64,000 bases of DNA from Aphrophora alni (GCA_963513935.1 OY740768.1:77228877-77292876); one strand, 5' to 3'. Numbered from the stretch's first letter, positions 1-12,656 are shown. A program made the numbers and translations. The notes: generated from the letters alone by a model not told the origin.

Positions 1-2287
1 ATGTACGCCAAGAGACTTTTACTACTAATCTTTTTAATAGATTTTCAACTACAAAATTGTTTTTAAATAAAAAATGTATTAAGTCGATTTGTTACTATTC
101 TTCAACAAATTAGGTTCTTGAACAATGTTTAAAAATAAATCATCACTTAATGAAAATTATTTGTCACAATTTCCAAGAATTAAATTAAATCTAGTATCTA
201 TTTTTTGAATTGTTTCAGTTTTATAAGGGAACATATAATATAATCACTGATAATTTCTGCAAATAATAATTTAATTATTTATGTATAAATATTATGAACA
301 AAGGCTATGGTAAAATGATTGTGCGTCAAGTGACATTCCCGTCTTAACACATTCTTCCTCTTGCTACATCGTAACACGATTGAGCTGAATTGCACCTGAC
401 ATCGAGATAAATTGGACTAACAGGAACTATATAGTTTAGTACTCGTAATTACCAAAATTTTCTCAATATTCTTTTGTTCTACTATGATGAAGTAGTCATT
501 TCAACAACAACAAATATTGGGTATATTTTGTTCTGACTGATATAGTCTCAAAAACCTTGATTTCTTAAATTAATAATGAAAATCCCTTACCCTTTTCCTG
601 TGGAGAATCTTGGATATTCGGTGAGCTTTCTCTATGCCCAGCAATTCTTTCTCGCTCCCTCGGCGATACTTTTACAAAGATTGGCCACGTCTCTACTTCG
701 TTAAGGGCTTATATGCACTTGTGTAATTAGTGTCGGTCATCGTACTTGCAAGGCAAGCATTTCAACACTTTTTGAATTATTTCGCAACAGCGACTGGCTC
801 TCATTCCAGTTTTCATATTGTGGCGTTTTGCCACAATTCGATTTGTCGCGCCAGGAAATCGACACCAGGTGCATCATTTGCCTTGAGCAAGGAGACGGCC
901 CTTAGGCGGAGAGTGTGTGGCAGGCAGTGAAATAGATCAGTCGCAGTGACTAAACCGATGATCGTTTAAAGTTTGACATCCATATTAACTTGAACATTGG
1001 TCGGCTAAGACCATTTGGTCGAGTCTAAAGAATCCCAGGAATATAAACAATAAGTGCTCGCGAATTTAACCGTAATTGTATAAGAGATAGTTATAATGGA
1101 CAACGGTTACGGTATCTTTGAACCGGACCATGTTTCCCCTTAACAATTGTTAATATGTAAATAACCACTAGATTAGCATATTTGATATAATAATTAAACA
1201 TTTAACTCATTATAAGCTGGCTTAGTGTATCAGTAACCTGGAATGTTAATTGCAATAATGGCTAATTAATTTAAGGTCCCACACGCATTCCAATACCCCC
1301 AATATTCGTCCCAATGTTACCATGTTGTTACCAGAAGTAACCATTTCGATACAATATGTTCCTCTTTGTTTTAATACATTTATTATATTTTATATTTATT
1401 ATACTTCTTCTATTCTTTATTTGATTATAATACATTTAATATACGCCATATATACATATATAATACTTTACAATAAATATATACCTGTACACAGTTGTAT
1501 GCAAATTTTCTATTGTTAGAAATAGAAATTTATTGTTTTGTTAACCAGTCATCAGGTGTTAACCCCTTTAGCAATACCTCCGTTTTTCCTTTATCTCATC
1601 CACAGTGTGAAAATAGTTTCCCTTCAATGTGGATTTTCCCTAAGAAACAAATAAAATTCATACAGAGCTAAATCCAGCAAGTAAGGAGAAATGGTCCATC
1701 ACTGGAATCATCTTATTGATCAGAAACTCTCTTTTACAGTTCATAAAAAGCATTGTGGTGTAACATTTCACATTTTTAGGTCTCTAAGTTGGGTTAGTAC
1801 TTGGTTTGATATATGACGTGAGCAAGATATGACGTTGGGAAACTTGCGTCATCTTTTGTATTGCAATTTGTATATATAAAGCCTATTATGGACAGACGGA
1901 GTTTCGAAATTGGTTAATGTTATAAAATCACAAGTAAACAATTTGTATGATTGGAAATGTAAATTAGTTGAAAATTAATATTAATTAAATAAACATTGTA
2001 ACATTTTTATAGTTTTTAAATAAATTTAAGAAACAATAATTTCCCCCAAAAAGATTGAAACATTAGATTCAGTGTGGTTGATTTAGTGCATTAACCTAAT
2101 CGTCTGGTTAACCCTAATTCCCCCAAAATCTCCACCAGTCGCAGCATTTAACAATCACGCTGGAACAGAGTTCTTCTTAGAGACTCATTTGCTCATCTTC
2201 ATTCGGCAAGAGTGGTCCTGTTGACTCTCGCGCTAGTATGAGACCTTCTCATTAGGCTGATTGCCTCAGAATTTGCTTCACTTCCAG
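1..2287. other. AT-rich sequence without recognised gene
   Basis: I see no convincing coding exon, RNA gene or transposon terminus here. The short open frames (around 730-930 and 1322-1519) have low-complexity or unrecognisable translations. The stretch 600-960 is visibly less AT-rich than its surroundings. It could be a promoter or 5' exon region of the gene whose candidate exons lie at 2288 and 4013, but nothing confirms this. Confidence 0.4.
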
Positions 2288-2372
2288 AGCAATGCTTCAA
2301 ATGAGCGAAAGAATCAAAAATTAATTAAAGTTTTAAGTTGCGATGTACTTAAATTCAGTGATTTGCATCCAG
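2288..2372 (+). CDS. candidate internal exon, gene not recognised
   Basis: A pyrimidine-containing acceptor (ACTTCCAG) precedes an 85-base open stretch that ends at a GTATAG donor. The open frame encodes 28 residues with a protein-like composition (segments such as KVLSCDVLKF). It ends in phase 1. A possible follow-on exon starts after TTTTTCAG at 2701, adds about nine residues and stops. The frame does not join directly to the candidate exon at 4013. No family is recognised. The call rests only on splice-site and frame evidence, so a chance open frame is a real alternative. Confidence 0.25.
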
Positions 2373-3044
2373 GTATAGACATATCTTATTTATATTTCAT
2401 TAAATATAATTTGGCTCTAAAATCAAAACTTATTCTCAAAAACATTGTAATTTAATAAATTCATTACAAATATTAGATTTGAGAAAGTCGAAATATATTT
2501 TCCAATTATTATTACAAGCTAGGAGGGAAACATTTCATAAACTTTTGTGTTTACGTTCTTAGAATTGATTAATCAATTTCAAATTTATAGACAAAATAAA
2601 TGTTATAATAAATTGTTATAGACTTTGGACATTTATAATTTATTCATTTGTATGTCATGTTATATTATTGAGAATTGTATATGTATATGTATGTTTTTCA
2701 GGGGCACCTCCATTAGATTTAAAAGCTTAATTTTGTATGTTAGATTATAAGTAAAATTATCAATATTCAGATGTGTGAATATTTCAGGGAGAATAATACC
2801 AAATTATTAAATCTGGTATTTCCAAAGAAAACAGTAGTTTGTTTGTGACTAAAGTACATTTTCCTGAAAGATCCACGATCCCAAGCAGTTTATTTTATTG
2901 TATTAAAATTACAACTGTGTATGCTTAAATTAGAATGGCGTCCAATAAATGTTAATTATGTTTAAATATAAATTCAGCAAATAAAATAAATAAATATAAA
3001 ACTTTTAGTTCCACGAGAAGCGAAAGGTTACAGTAGGCTAAAGC

Positions 3045-3668
3045 ATTGTTCTTCCATAACTCAAATCACTCATTGTCTCAGCTTGGACAGAGCTTCAAAG
3101 TAATTCTGCTAAAGAACTTGTGAACCCGATGGTTTCATTCAATCATGGTCACACCTTGACACCAAAGAAAACAAATCTTCTTAATTTTTTATTTGCTCAT
3201 TCTGTCATTTGTCATGATGATGTTGGGAGTTTTGCAGTGCATTAATTAATTATCTTTTTGTTTCCAGATCATAGTATTGAATCCATGTCTCATCACTTGT
3301 GATAATCTTTCCCAACAAGTTAGGTTCCACTACAATTCGATCCATGAAGCCATTGCAAATGTTCATAAATCAATGGACTTCTTTCTGCTCCTAATCGAGG
3401 TTTTTAGGGACCATTTTTGCCCAAACTTAGCATTGCATGTCCAACTGGTAACATAAAATTTGTTAAACAGTCACTGTAAATAATTTCATTATTTTCACAA
3501 TTTTTTGTTGGTTATTGCCACGGGGTAATCCAAGCATTTATCGTCTTCAACTTTCTTTCAAGCCTCGGTAAATCATTTATGCCATTCAAAAACCTGAGCA
3601 CATGATATCGTATTATCACCATACACCTTCGACAACAGTGTATTTAATTTCACAAGATATTTAAAATA
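3045..3668 (-). pseudogene. mariner-family transposase remnant
   Basis: Reading the minus strand, fragments of a mariner transposase appear in the right order. The N-terminal helix-turn-helix segment (KVYGDN then QVFEWHK) lies near 3660-3555. A stretch matching the mid-region (EPNLLGKIITSDETW) lies near 3330-3260 and carries the first catalytic Asp region (SDETW for the usual GDETW), followed by QYYDLETKR. A decayed downstream block (QNYFEAL) lies near 3090. Several in-frame stops and frameshifts break it. No terminal inverted repeats were found. The last catalytic region ([14 protein letters not shown]) is absent, so the copy is dead. Recognition rests on recalled mariner family motifs. Confidence 0.7.
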
Positions 3669-4012
3669 AATGTGTGCTGCTCAATTTTAACATCAGCAAT
3701 GATTCCAGCAACATGATTGTGCACCTGTCTCATCAATATCTAGCCATGGACAAGCAACAGTAAACCTTGCTTTGTATTATCTGTTTTTGAAAGCTATATC
3801 ACTCATGATGCATGCACTTATAATAACAAAGCATCTAGTACCGTTATTTAATAGCCATACCTATTTGTATTTACATCTATTTAAAAAAGCAAATAGCTGC
3901 TTGTAACATTAGATGAATTTAAATTAATGTCAAATTGCATATATAGTAACTGTAAATTTAAATATTTATTTCATGTGTATTTTATAACAATATTGTTATA
4001 TTCATGTTTTAG

Positions 4013-4192
4013 GCATTTTTTTGCAAAGGAGTTGGAGCCAGCCCAGTATACAGTGTAACTTTTGATCCTTGTAAAATGTTCATCGCACAATATTGGTCTT
4101 TGAATGTAATGGACTTTTCAGAATACCTTCATGAAAATAGCCAACGTAAAGACTACAGGACTTATTGGAGCAAAAATAATGTGATTATATAA
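4013..4192 (+). CDS. candidate terminal coding exon, gene not recognised
   Basis: An acceptor (TTCATGTTTTAG) is followed immediately by an open frame of 59 codons ending in TAA at 4190. The in-frame triplet just before the exon is TAG, so the frame opens exactly at the splice site. A canonical AATAAA lies two bases after the stop. The translation looks like real protein (parts read GASPVYSVTFDP and FSEYLHENSQR), with two Cys and mixed charge. I do not recognise a family. The exon begins in phase 0, so it does not follow directly from the phase-1 exon at 2288. Another exon, or a different partner, would be needed. A chance frame cannot be excluded. Confidence 0.35.
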   Translation, partial: AFFCKGVGASPVYSVTFDPCKMFIAQYWSLNVMDFSEYLHENSQRKDYRTYWSKNNVII

Positions 4193-4193
4193 A

Positions 4194-4199
4194 AATAAA
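4194..4199 (+). promoter_or_regulatory. candidate polyadenylation signal AATAAA
   Basis: AATAAA sits two bases after the stop codon of the candidate terminal exon. In DNA this AT-rich the hexamer is common by chance, so its value comes from its position only. Confidence 0.3.
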
Positions 4200-5569
4200 T
4201 ATTTAAGTTGTTTTAAAAGTGTTTTCATTTGTAGTTTAACATTCCCACTATCCATTGTTGTCTTTCCGTTATAATTAAATGTAACTGGTGTTTATTCAGG
4301 TATTATCTCTTTTATTTTGGTTTTTAAATTTTAGGAAGTCTGGTATTGTCTCCATCTTCATTTACTTTACTCAATAAAATGTGCTTTGTTCTAGAAAACT
4401 TTGAAAAAGAATGTGTATTATTGCTTTAGTAGTGTATTTTTTAATTGATTGAAATATGAAGGTTGTTCAATGGTAAGTCCCAATTTGAACACAACTATTT
4501 TTGATACAGTGGAAGCCCTCTTAAAAAAAAAGTGCACTTGGTTCTTAGATAATATTTTTCACAAAGTTTAAGTATAACCATGTGTATTGCATTTATTGTT
4601 TTATATTAATGTGGAATTTATTCAAAAATTAATGTAATGTTTCTAAAAAATTGGCATGACTTCCCTTTCAAAAAAATTATACAGAATAAGAAACAGAAAT
4701 CAATCAATGACTTTTTTAAGTAATTCTTTTACAATAAATGTACAGTACAATTTTATTTTATTACTTTAGCAGATGTGTGTTTCTTTTCATTTTTATGTAC
4801 TTTATATGTACAGCAGAATTTATATTTCATTTTTAGTTAACAGGGCTCTATTGTGATTTGTGTACAATCCTATACTGTACAGCAATAACAGTTTTTTAAT
4901 CTTTAAAAGTAGTAAGTATATTATATTTTTATTTTGTAAAACTGTACTACATGCTCTTTGCAATTTATTTACCTTTTTCACATAATATGTAAAAATAGTA
5001 CTGTGCAAAATTTGAATACACATGTACAGTTAAAAGGGATTTTAATGTATTTTTGTATAACCTCCCATTTTCCTAGCGCCCAGCTAAGAGGGCTTCTGCT
5101 TCTACTGTACTATGAAATAATGAAAGTACTGTATACAGCTCAGAGCAGTGATATACAGGAACATGTATTCAATGTTGATTGTACAAAGCAAAAATAATTC
5201 TATAACGTTTTAAATAAAATTTTTAATCAATATTGTGAGATTTGTAACTAATTTTAAGACAATATGTGACCGTCTCCACTTCTTTTGACCAGCTGGAAGC
5301 TCCGGCTGGCTGGAGACCGTGTACACTTTAGCCGAATCTTGTCAGGATGGGCCAAGGAGTTGGGTTAGGACGCTAATGAACGCATTAGCGTCAAAATTTC
5401 GTGAAATTCTGTTTTGTATTTTTTTAAATAAAATTATTTTAGTATAAAACACAAACAGACAGACAGACAAAAAATGAAGCAATGTAGAAAAAAATTTATT
5501 TGAAGGTTTTTGTTACTTTTTATGTGTTCTATCAATTTCCGAAGTTATGCCATATTATTGCGGGACATC

Positions 5570-5572
<3 letters not shown>
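4200..5572. other. AT-rich intergenic DNA ending in a transposon-like terminus
   Basis: No gene is recognised. A perfect 10-base palindromic pair with a 4-base spacer lies at 5369-5392. The segment ends with GGGACATCCTG followed by TA at 5573. That mirrors the CAGGGTGT-type termini of the DD41D-type elements elsewhere in the window, and an (ACAG)n-like stretch at about 5452-5468 resembles their subterminal CTGT repeats. This may be the right end of a decayed element whose left end I could not place. Confidence 0.35.

Positions 5573-5600
<28 letters not shown>
5573..5600. repeat. (TA)n microsatellite
   Basis: An uninterrupted TA dinucleotide run. It lies between two transposon-type termini, each of which would have used a TA target. 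Confidence 0.9.
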
Positions 5601-5604
<4 letters not shown>

Positions 5605-5612
5605 AGAGTATA

Positions 5613-6350
5613 CAGGGTGTCTTGCAACCATATGAACAAACTTTGTCACGTTATTCAGCATGTCAAAAGAAACAAAAAATGTAATATAACATGTGTCCTA
5701 TCTCATTCCGTTTTCGGCCTATCTGTCTGTATGTGTTTTTTTTTTTTAAACCTTAATATCTTTGAAACTATTTGAGGGAAAATCATAATACTTGGTATGA
5801 TTGTTACTGTATGTAGTTTATAAATTCCAATAAAATTTTGTTTTCATACAACACTCCGTTTCAATATGGCGGCAGTTCAAAATATTCAAAGTTAAATAAT
5901 TAATAAACTACAAATTTTATCAAAAAATGTTATGACACAAAAAAGTTAGACAAATAAAATGATGTATAATTTATTCTTATTGACTGAAGTATAACTAAGA
6001 AAATTAAATTTTGGTTAACATGGGTTACCATGGTTATTAAAACGTCCATTAGAAAAGAACAAACAACAAAACAGCTGATTACAAGTAAAGTGGTGTCAAC
6101 GTCTATTAAGTGATTAGATTTTTTATAATCGTTGCTCAAAATGGCATCCTCAAACTTCGTTGCAGAATTGATTTAGTTTTTTTGAGGGACATCTTGCCTA
6201 AACTTTTAGAAAATGTTCCAATTCAACTATGACAAAGCAAAGGTTTTAACACGACGGAGTACCTGCCCATTTCTCCAATATTGTCAGACAATATCTGGAT
6301 GAAGTGTTCAGAGATCATTGGATTGGAACCAGTAATTTAGTTGTGAATAG
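5613..6350 (+). mobile_element. DD41D-like IS630/Tc1-mariner element remnant
   Basis: The left end reads TA then CAGGGTGTCTTGC, the same terminal style as the elements at 40485 and 53721. The subterminal part (about 5697-5740) shares the CCTATCTC and CTGTCTGTATGTGTTTTT motifs with the foldback element at 40485. Near 6165-6345 one frame gives a transposase fragment with PKLLENVPIQL, then HDGVPAHFSNIVRQYLD and HWIG. This is the second catalytic Asp region (DGAPxHF) and the following RWIG block of DD41D-type transposases. Stops and a frameshift interrupt it, and the third catalytic region is missing. No right terminus was found, so the 3' limit is arbitrary. Confidence 0.6.
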
Positions 6351-6973
6351 ACGTACACGAATGAAATGTTTGCCAGTATTTTCCTTGTCTATTGAAATAA
6401 TTTTGAATTATCGCCAACGATATCTAATTCTCATCAGACATCTCTTTTATTAAACTTCAGCCTATTTCATTTACAAGTTATTTGCTTCTTTCATCAACAC
6501 AAGACAACTTAAATTATTATTTATCTTAATTTTGAATAATTATCCAAAAGTGTATAAATAATTATTTCTATTCTTTATTTGTGAACTCCTTATAACTAAA
6601 TTGTTATTGAAAATATAGCCTATCGTATTAATATGTGAATATAACTTGTGCTCCTTGTTGAATCTTACATGATTAAATTTAATATGACCTAAACTAGTAA
6701 ACTGTTATTTTGATACTATAATCATTTCTCTCCTTTCCCTCTTTTACACATTCCAAAATTAATTTTCATTATTATTATTATTATTATCGCTATGTGTATT
6801 TTAGTTATGTGAGTTTCTTATTGCAAATGTTTATTTAATATCCTAAATTCAAAGTGTTATTATATTTTGTGGTCATGTTAGTTTGTTTATCATCTGTTGT
6901 CTAACTTTATACATCCTTGTGCATTAAATAGATGAATATTATTAACAATGAGCAAATTAACAAAACATATTAA

Positions 6974-8857
6974 CACATTCCGTGCTGCTTCAGGTTTTGT
7001 AAAAATCACCCTAAAACTGAAAAAAAATTATTACGGTACATAAAACTTACCTTTTGGGTGATGATATGCAGAAATGAAGGTCAGAAACAATCTCCCAGCA
7101 GTATTACGGGTGAATACCATGTTTTTAATCCATCAGTCACCGGTGACCTCGCCGCTCCCCACATAGTCCGCGGTGCACTGGTACCTGTCACACATTGTCT
7201 GCAACGTTCGTATTAACAAAAAAACCGTTCCTTTCATTTACTGATACGATTAATACATTCGCCAATAAGTTAAAAAAAAGTTTATATACACTATTTATAC
7301 TTTCTTGACCGCCTTACTGGTGGTACCTGTCAAAGCATGCGCCTAGACAGAGGCCAGGCTTATCCGGACAAGAATCACAATAGTAAGGGGTCTTCTTGCT
7401 GCGCTGTGTTCTGCAACAGATTCGACAGTTCTTTTTCTTCACTCTGTTTGAGTCATTGTGTTCATCATTTCTTTTTATCGTGTGAACACTCAGGCGCAAC
7501 CTTTTTTGAGCGGGGCTTTCAACTGGATTGTCCATTGGGGGCAACAGTCCTCGAATAACCTCAAGCCTGAAGTCACATAATGGCATTTTCTGTTCAAATT
7601 TGTTATGAAGGTTGTGTGCATTCAATAGCATTATTTGCATGTTATGAATGAAAATCTTTTTGTACCAGCGTAAAGATTTTCTTTCGCAAGGATAATAGGA
7701 TGAGTTGATCAGCCCGATCAACACCACTCATGTAGGAATTGTATTGTATTATGGGTAGGGGCTTTTGCATAACAGTATTCCTCTTGGTGTGAAAACCTAC
7801 CATATCATTTTCAAACTGTGTGCCAATATATGTGACAACACGTTTGTCTCTCCACTTCCCTATCATGACACTTTCGCCGTACCTGGCAATAGTTTCTCCT
7901 TTTTTTCAATTTGGCAGACTTTACATCATCCGGCACATGTTTTCTGTCAAGACGTAAGGTTCCTGTACAATAAGTATCTTTTGCCAATAGTTTTGCAGCT
8001 AAACTGAAACTAATGTAAATTTTGTCCATAAATACTGAATGGCCATTATTAATTTTTTTTTTTTTTTTGAGCAGGTGTAAAACTACCTTTTCCGTTAGTC
8101 CTTTTCCCCTACTAATGGATCTGAAGAACCTGCATACACATGAAATTTTAGGATAAGTCCTGAGTGCTCTGTAAGGGTGTAAAGTTTGACACCGTATTTA
8201 TGGTGTTTCCTTTTTTATATTGGCGAAAGTGTAGTCGACCTCGCCAAAAGACTATTGCTTCATCCAATGACAATTCTTTTTCAGGATAATAAATGTGGTT
8301 CATTGTATTATTAAAGTAGTTCACAGCAAAATTGATTTTATCCATGCTTGAAGTTTCCTTGTAGTTAGAGTTCCGGAAACATAAACATCGTAAAATGATT
8401 AAAAAATCTGTCTCTTGACATTACATGATGGAATACAGGTAACTTAAATAAACTGTCAGTCTTCCAATAATCTACAGAAAGGTGTCAACTGTAATGTGAG
8501 AGTAGGTAGGATATATGTATATATATCAAGAACCAGCTATTTTTTATGAGCTAACTTTATTTGAGAGAAATCCCATTTTGTTGTTATTGTCACTAGCATT
8601 ATACATTATGCTCTTAAAAAAAACTCTGTCCATACAATGTGAAACATAAAACCTGCCTTGGTTCTCTACGACTCTGATCAGAAGGGGAAAAAAGTCAACG
8701 AATTTATTTACACAAAATTTCAAACAAAAACCTGTTATAATTTTTGTTCAAAAATTATATAATAAACACTCAAATTAAGATAATGTGTGTCTCTGAATTT
8801 TTAAACATATGTCTACAGACAATAAGCCAGCTACAGGACAAAATGACTGCCACAGGG
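6974..8857 (-). mobile_element. piggyBac-type element, candidate TTAA-bounded span
   Basis: TTAA occurs at 6970-6973 and 8858-8861 on either side of a broken piggyBac transposase. The inner ends read CACATTCCGTGCTGC on the left and, reverse-complemented, CCCTGTGGCAG on the right. The right end has the CCCT start typical of the superfamily. The left end matches it poorly, so the boundaries are tentative even though the internal transposase is clear. Confidence 0.45.
7314..8475 (-). pseudogene. piggyBac transposase pseudogene with C-terminal Cys-rich domain
   Basis: On the minus strand, pieces of a PGBD-like piggyBac transposase appear in order. First comes a YWKTDSLFKLPVF-type block near 8470-8420. 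Next is the ELSLDEAIVFWRGRLHFRQY block near 8285-8215, which carries the first catalytic Asp region. Then come WRDKRVVTYIGT near 7850-7810 and the YNSYMSGVDRADQL block near 7745-7700, the second and third acidic regions. At the end is a Cys-rich segment (NCRICC, then YYCDSC, then CLGACFDRYH) near 7435-7316, the zinc-binding module that reads element ends in this family. At least three frameshifts or stops separate the pieces, so no active transposase can be made. Confidence 0.85.
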
Positions 8858-8861
8858 TTAA

Positions 8862-10439
8862 TAATGTTAAAAATATTTGGAATTGCATATGTAATAAACA
8901 TAAGCTAACTTAAAAGTGGATTTTATTTTCTAACTGTCAATTCCTGTTAAAAAGTAACCTAATTTACATACTTTATAAAAAAGTATATCAATACAGGATA
9001 TCATTGTTGAAAATGTCTACCTAAGTGGATGTTTTGACATTTTAGGTTAATTTTTAATGTTATACGAGTATATTATACCTACAACAATAATTACTAATAT
9101 TTTTAATGATTATGAGTGGTAACTGACAACTAGTATACGGGAATTTTTAAAGAAAAAAAAAAAACATTAGATGAAAATAATTATTTTGTTCCACTAGAAA
9201 TTGTTTTAAAAATAAAAAGTATCTTTAATAGATTAATATAAATAGATTATCACAGAAAGAAAAAGCGTTTAAATTCTTTGTGGTGAATGCCAAATCGTAA
9301 GGCCAATGGAAAGATGCCAAAATGTTGAGGGATTGCAATGTTTCAAATAGGTACACATTTCATACAGCAAAAAGTACAAGCAATTGTACAAAAACTTACT
9401 TTTTATAGAAATAAGTTTAAAAAATTAAAAAATCTTAAAATACAACAGATAATAAAATACAATGTTTATCTAATATAGGTTTATAAATAAGAGAACAACA
9501 TTATAACATTCTATTCCAACAATTTAATAAATAAAAATGTACACCCTTTTGTGCATAACAAGTGTTAAAAACAAGAACAAATAATATATAACAAATTCAT
9601 AATGTAACCTTTACAAAATGATACATTTAAATAAATAACTATTTTAGAAATGAAATGTTTGTATCAAAATAATATATATTAAAAAGTAGCACCTCTTAAA
9701 AACGTAATAATTTAACACAGATATTAAAAATAATGCACATAATTTAAACAGGGAAAAATTCTACCAAACAAAATCTACCAATATTTTGTTTCTTCGGCTA
9801 GTTATTAACATGGTAAATAAATTATATAAATCACAGTGATTATATTAATTTTACTTTTTATATCATGTTATGTTTTTAATTTATAGAAATTTGCCAATTT
9901 TTCAGAATAAAGATGTTTATTTTTCGTTTACATATTGTAAAATATAAAAAACTGTCCAGGAAAAAATATTCAATATATATTACCTGAAATTCAATTTAGA
10001 TGAAAACAAAATAAAAATTATTTAATAGGATTATATTACAGTAGTATAGAATTAACTAAGTAAAAAATTAATTTAAAACTGAAGTCGTGTACAATTAAAT
10101 AGAATTATAAAGAAAAAAATTATGTAGTTAAAATTAATACAAGTGTAAGCAACTAGTCTTTGTACACCCGATGATTACATTTCAGAAAATGCACAAAACT
10201 ATTTTAAATACTAGTTTCAGGTATTTACTACCTACTAGCAGTTGCAGTGTAGTTAGAATTGTAACTAATTAAACTAAAATTGTTATCCCTAAATACTATC
10301 TACATGTACTTATTATAATTAGGGATAACATATGGCATTAATATCCTTCTGATTCTGGCGTTCGACTGCCAAGCAGTCATATTGAGCAAAGTACTAAGTC
10401 AAGAAAGATGTATACTGTGATAATAATGCAATCTTTGAG
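8862..10439. other. AT-rich sequence without recognised gene
   Basis: No exon, RNA gene or repeat family is recognised. A 12-base inverted repeat with a 26-base spacer lies at 10281-10292 and 10319-10330 (arm TGTTATCCCTAA). It may be a small decayed hairpin element or chance. Confidence 0.4.
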
Positions 10440-11060
10440 ATTAATAGAACACATCATATTTCGGTATAATGGAAAATACAAACAGGATAATATTCAACAT
10501 TGTTTCCAGAAACTAAGATAATACATTGTAATACATTTCGGCAGTAGATTTAGAAATACTGAAAAACCAGTTTATTGTGTTACACTACCAGATTTGAAAG
10601 ACCATCCAATACTTTCAAAAAGAGAAAGTCTTAGATGTATCGGACTGCATGCTCCAAAGTCAATCAGGAAATTATCCCAGAAAAATGGTAGCCTATCTCA
10701 TAAGGCATATGACTTTAAAATGCCCTTATAAATATCCTTAAAAACAGCTGTCAAAAATTGCAGATGTTGTTTACACTTGTTTTACTTCAAAAGAGAGAGC
10801 ATTTTTGACATCACAGACAAGACAAATTTCCATTTGTTCAAGTATTTGAACAGTCTGATTCACCAGTAACCCCTGCATGATGAGAAAATTGGTAATTGGG
10901 CAAGACTCAAGCTTAGGCATACAGACCCATTTTTTTGAGACTATCAACTCCCAAAGCCTACTTTCAGCAGGATAGAGCTACATCTCATATGGCACTCTTG
11001 AATGAGTTTGTGGGCAGAACATTTATGAAACAATTTCACTTCCACGATCTCTAGCCAATT
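10440..11060 (+). pseudogene. degraded IS630/Tc1-mariner-type transposase
   Basis: Frameshifted plus-strand fragments resemble insect transposases of this superfamily in the correct order. An APKSIRKLSQKNG segment (the usual SxRxLSQxTG helix-turn-helix part) lies near 10650-10690. A DKTNFHLFKYLN segment (usual DExxFHLxGYVN) lies near 10818-10855, where the catalytic Asp region survives. A PLHDEKIGNW segment follows near 10872-10905. An FQQDRATSHMAL segment near 10961-11000 is the second catalytic Asp in the usual FQQDGATxHTA context. The C-terminal catalytic region is missing. No termini were identified. This is an old, inactive copy. Confidence 0.5.
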
Positions 11061-12445
11061 GTTTTTTCTTCTGTTCAATGAAAAACTCAGTGTATTCAAA
11101 CAATCTCCATACTAAACAAAATTTGGAATGTCAAGAAATATCTGACTAGGAACACTTTTAACATTTTGATAATAAAAGATAATTTAAACTATTTTTGTGC
11201 ATTTTCTGTACTGTAATCATCAGTGTACATACCCTTTATGATCACTCTGTACTTAGCAAAGGAGTTAACAATTAAAAGTGAACATTTAGATATTACAAAA
11301 GTCTCTGCATGGTTTTATTTGGCAGAGATTATCTAACATTGTAGTTTCCTCTATTCTAAAATATGGTAAATGTCTGTAAACCAAAACAACATGTAGAGAA
11401 AATAATTTGATCTTAAACAAAATTTTAAAACATCTATTCATATTTCAAATAATATTCCCAAGTTTTAGTAATTTGTACCAATCATTCTGAATAAATATAG
11501 GTTCCTTACAAAAATATAAATATAATTTGACATTTTGTTTACTTTAATATTTGTGCTACATCTCATTCAATGGTTTTTAAATGAGCAAAGTGTACAGTGA
11601 ACTAACAATTTGTAAGTTTTAGTAGCTACAGTTAACACAGTTTGCTTTTTCTGTCAAACAATTTGATATGTATGTCTGTATTAAGTTTATTTTACTGGCT
11701 ACCTATAATTAAATGTGTATATTATGATTCAAATCATATACAAAAATTATGCTTTTTTTTAGTATAGCCTGCATTATAACTAAGAATATTTCATTAAAAC
11801 TGAGGTAAGTCTTCAGTTATTTAGTTTTCTTAACCCTCTCCTGTTCGAACACCTTTACATTAATTTCTTTTATTGTACTGTGTTTTAGTAGCAACTATTT
11901 GTAAATAATTACTATTGACAGACATATTTCATTAAAATCTGTTTAGTTTTATCGATTCATTGTGGACAAAACCTATTTTTTTTTCTTTTGTATCTAGTCT
12001 ATTATAGGGGGACAGAGTCAATCATTGCGCTTGCATAAAATCAACAATGAGTTATTAGAAAATCATAGTGATTCGATTGATAATGATAGATCAAGTGTAT
12101 GCTACGTGGTAGTGAAGATCATAATTAATTTTAACATTGACTAATAATTATACAATGAGGGAGGTGAGACACTGCCTACTATAGCCATTCCCAATGATCT
12201 TGTGTTAACAAATGCAAGTAGCCAAATACTTTCACAGAGGGCTGTGGGTAAAACATAATATATTACCAGCTTGTTTTTCGAAAATTAAACATTTTATTTA
12301 TAACACGATATTATTTATTTGTAATAATACAACTATTGTTTGCATTACATCCGGAAAACACAAGTTCAGAGTTATGCAGCACGAATTTACAGCATGAAAA
12401 TACTGTACAGTTAAAACAACAAAGTATGCTTGAAACAAAATTAGG
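11061..12445. other. AT-rich sequence without recognised gene
   Basis: Nothing supportable was seen in either strand: no splice-bounded open frame, no repeat termini, no RNA-like structure. Confidence 0.4.
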
Positions 12446-12656
12446 TACTTACGTATTAACGCTACCGCAGCAACTTTGCGCATATATATATGCACCAATA
12501 TTTGCTTTCTTTGCGATATAATTATATATCATGACAGGTTTGGCCAGGTAGCTATATATATATATATACACACACACACAAACACCTGGCCAAACCTTAT
12601 ATATATATATATATATATATACGCAAAGTTGCTGCGGTGGCGTTAATACGTAAGTA
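12446..12656. repeat. foldback (hairpin) element with nested palindrome
   Basis: The outer arms at 12446-12480 and 12622-12656 are 35-base inverted repeats with a single mismatch (arm begins TACTTACGTATTAACGC). Inside them a second inverted pair (GTTTGGCCAGGT and CCTGGCCAAAC) lies near 12538-12551 and 12585-12597. Runs of TA and CA fill the gaps. The whole 211-base unit could fold into one long hairpin. It looks like a small non-autonomous element. Target duplications are not obvious, and no relative is seen elsewhere in the window. Confidence 0.7.

Noticed and set aside
730..930. 66-codon open frame
   Set aside because: No splice context, no recognisable domain, and the length is within chance for a less AT-rich patch.
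10281..10330. TAGGGATAAC resembling half of a homing endonuclease site
   Set aside because: Only a half-site similarity, in an inverted repeat with no endonuclease gene nearby, so most likely coincidence.
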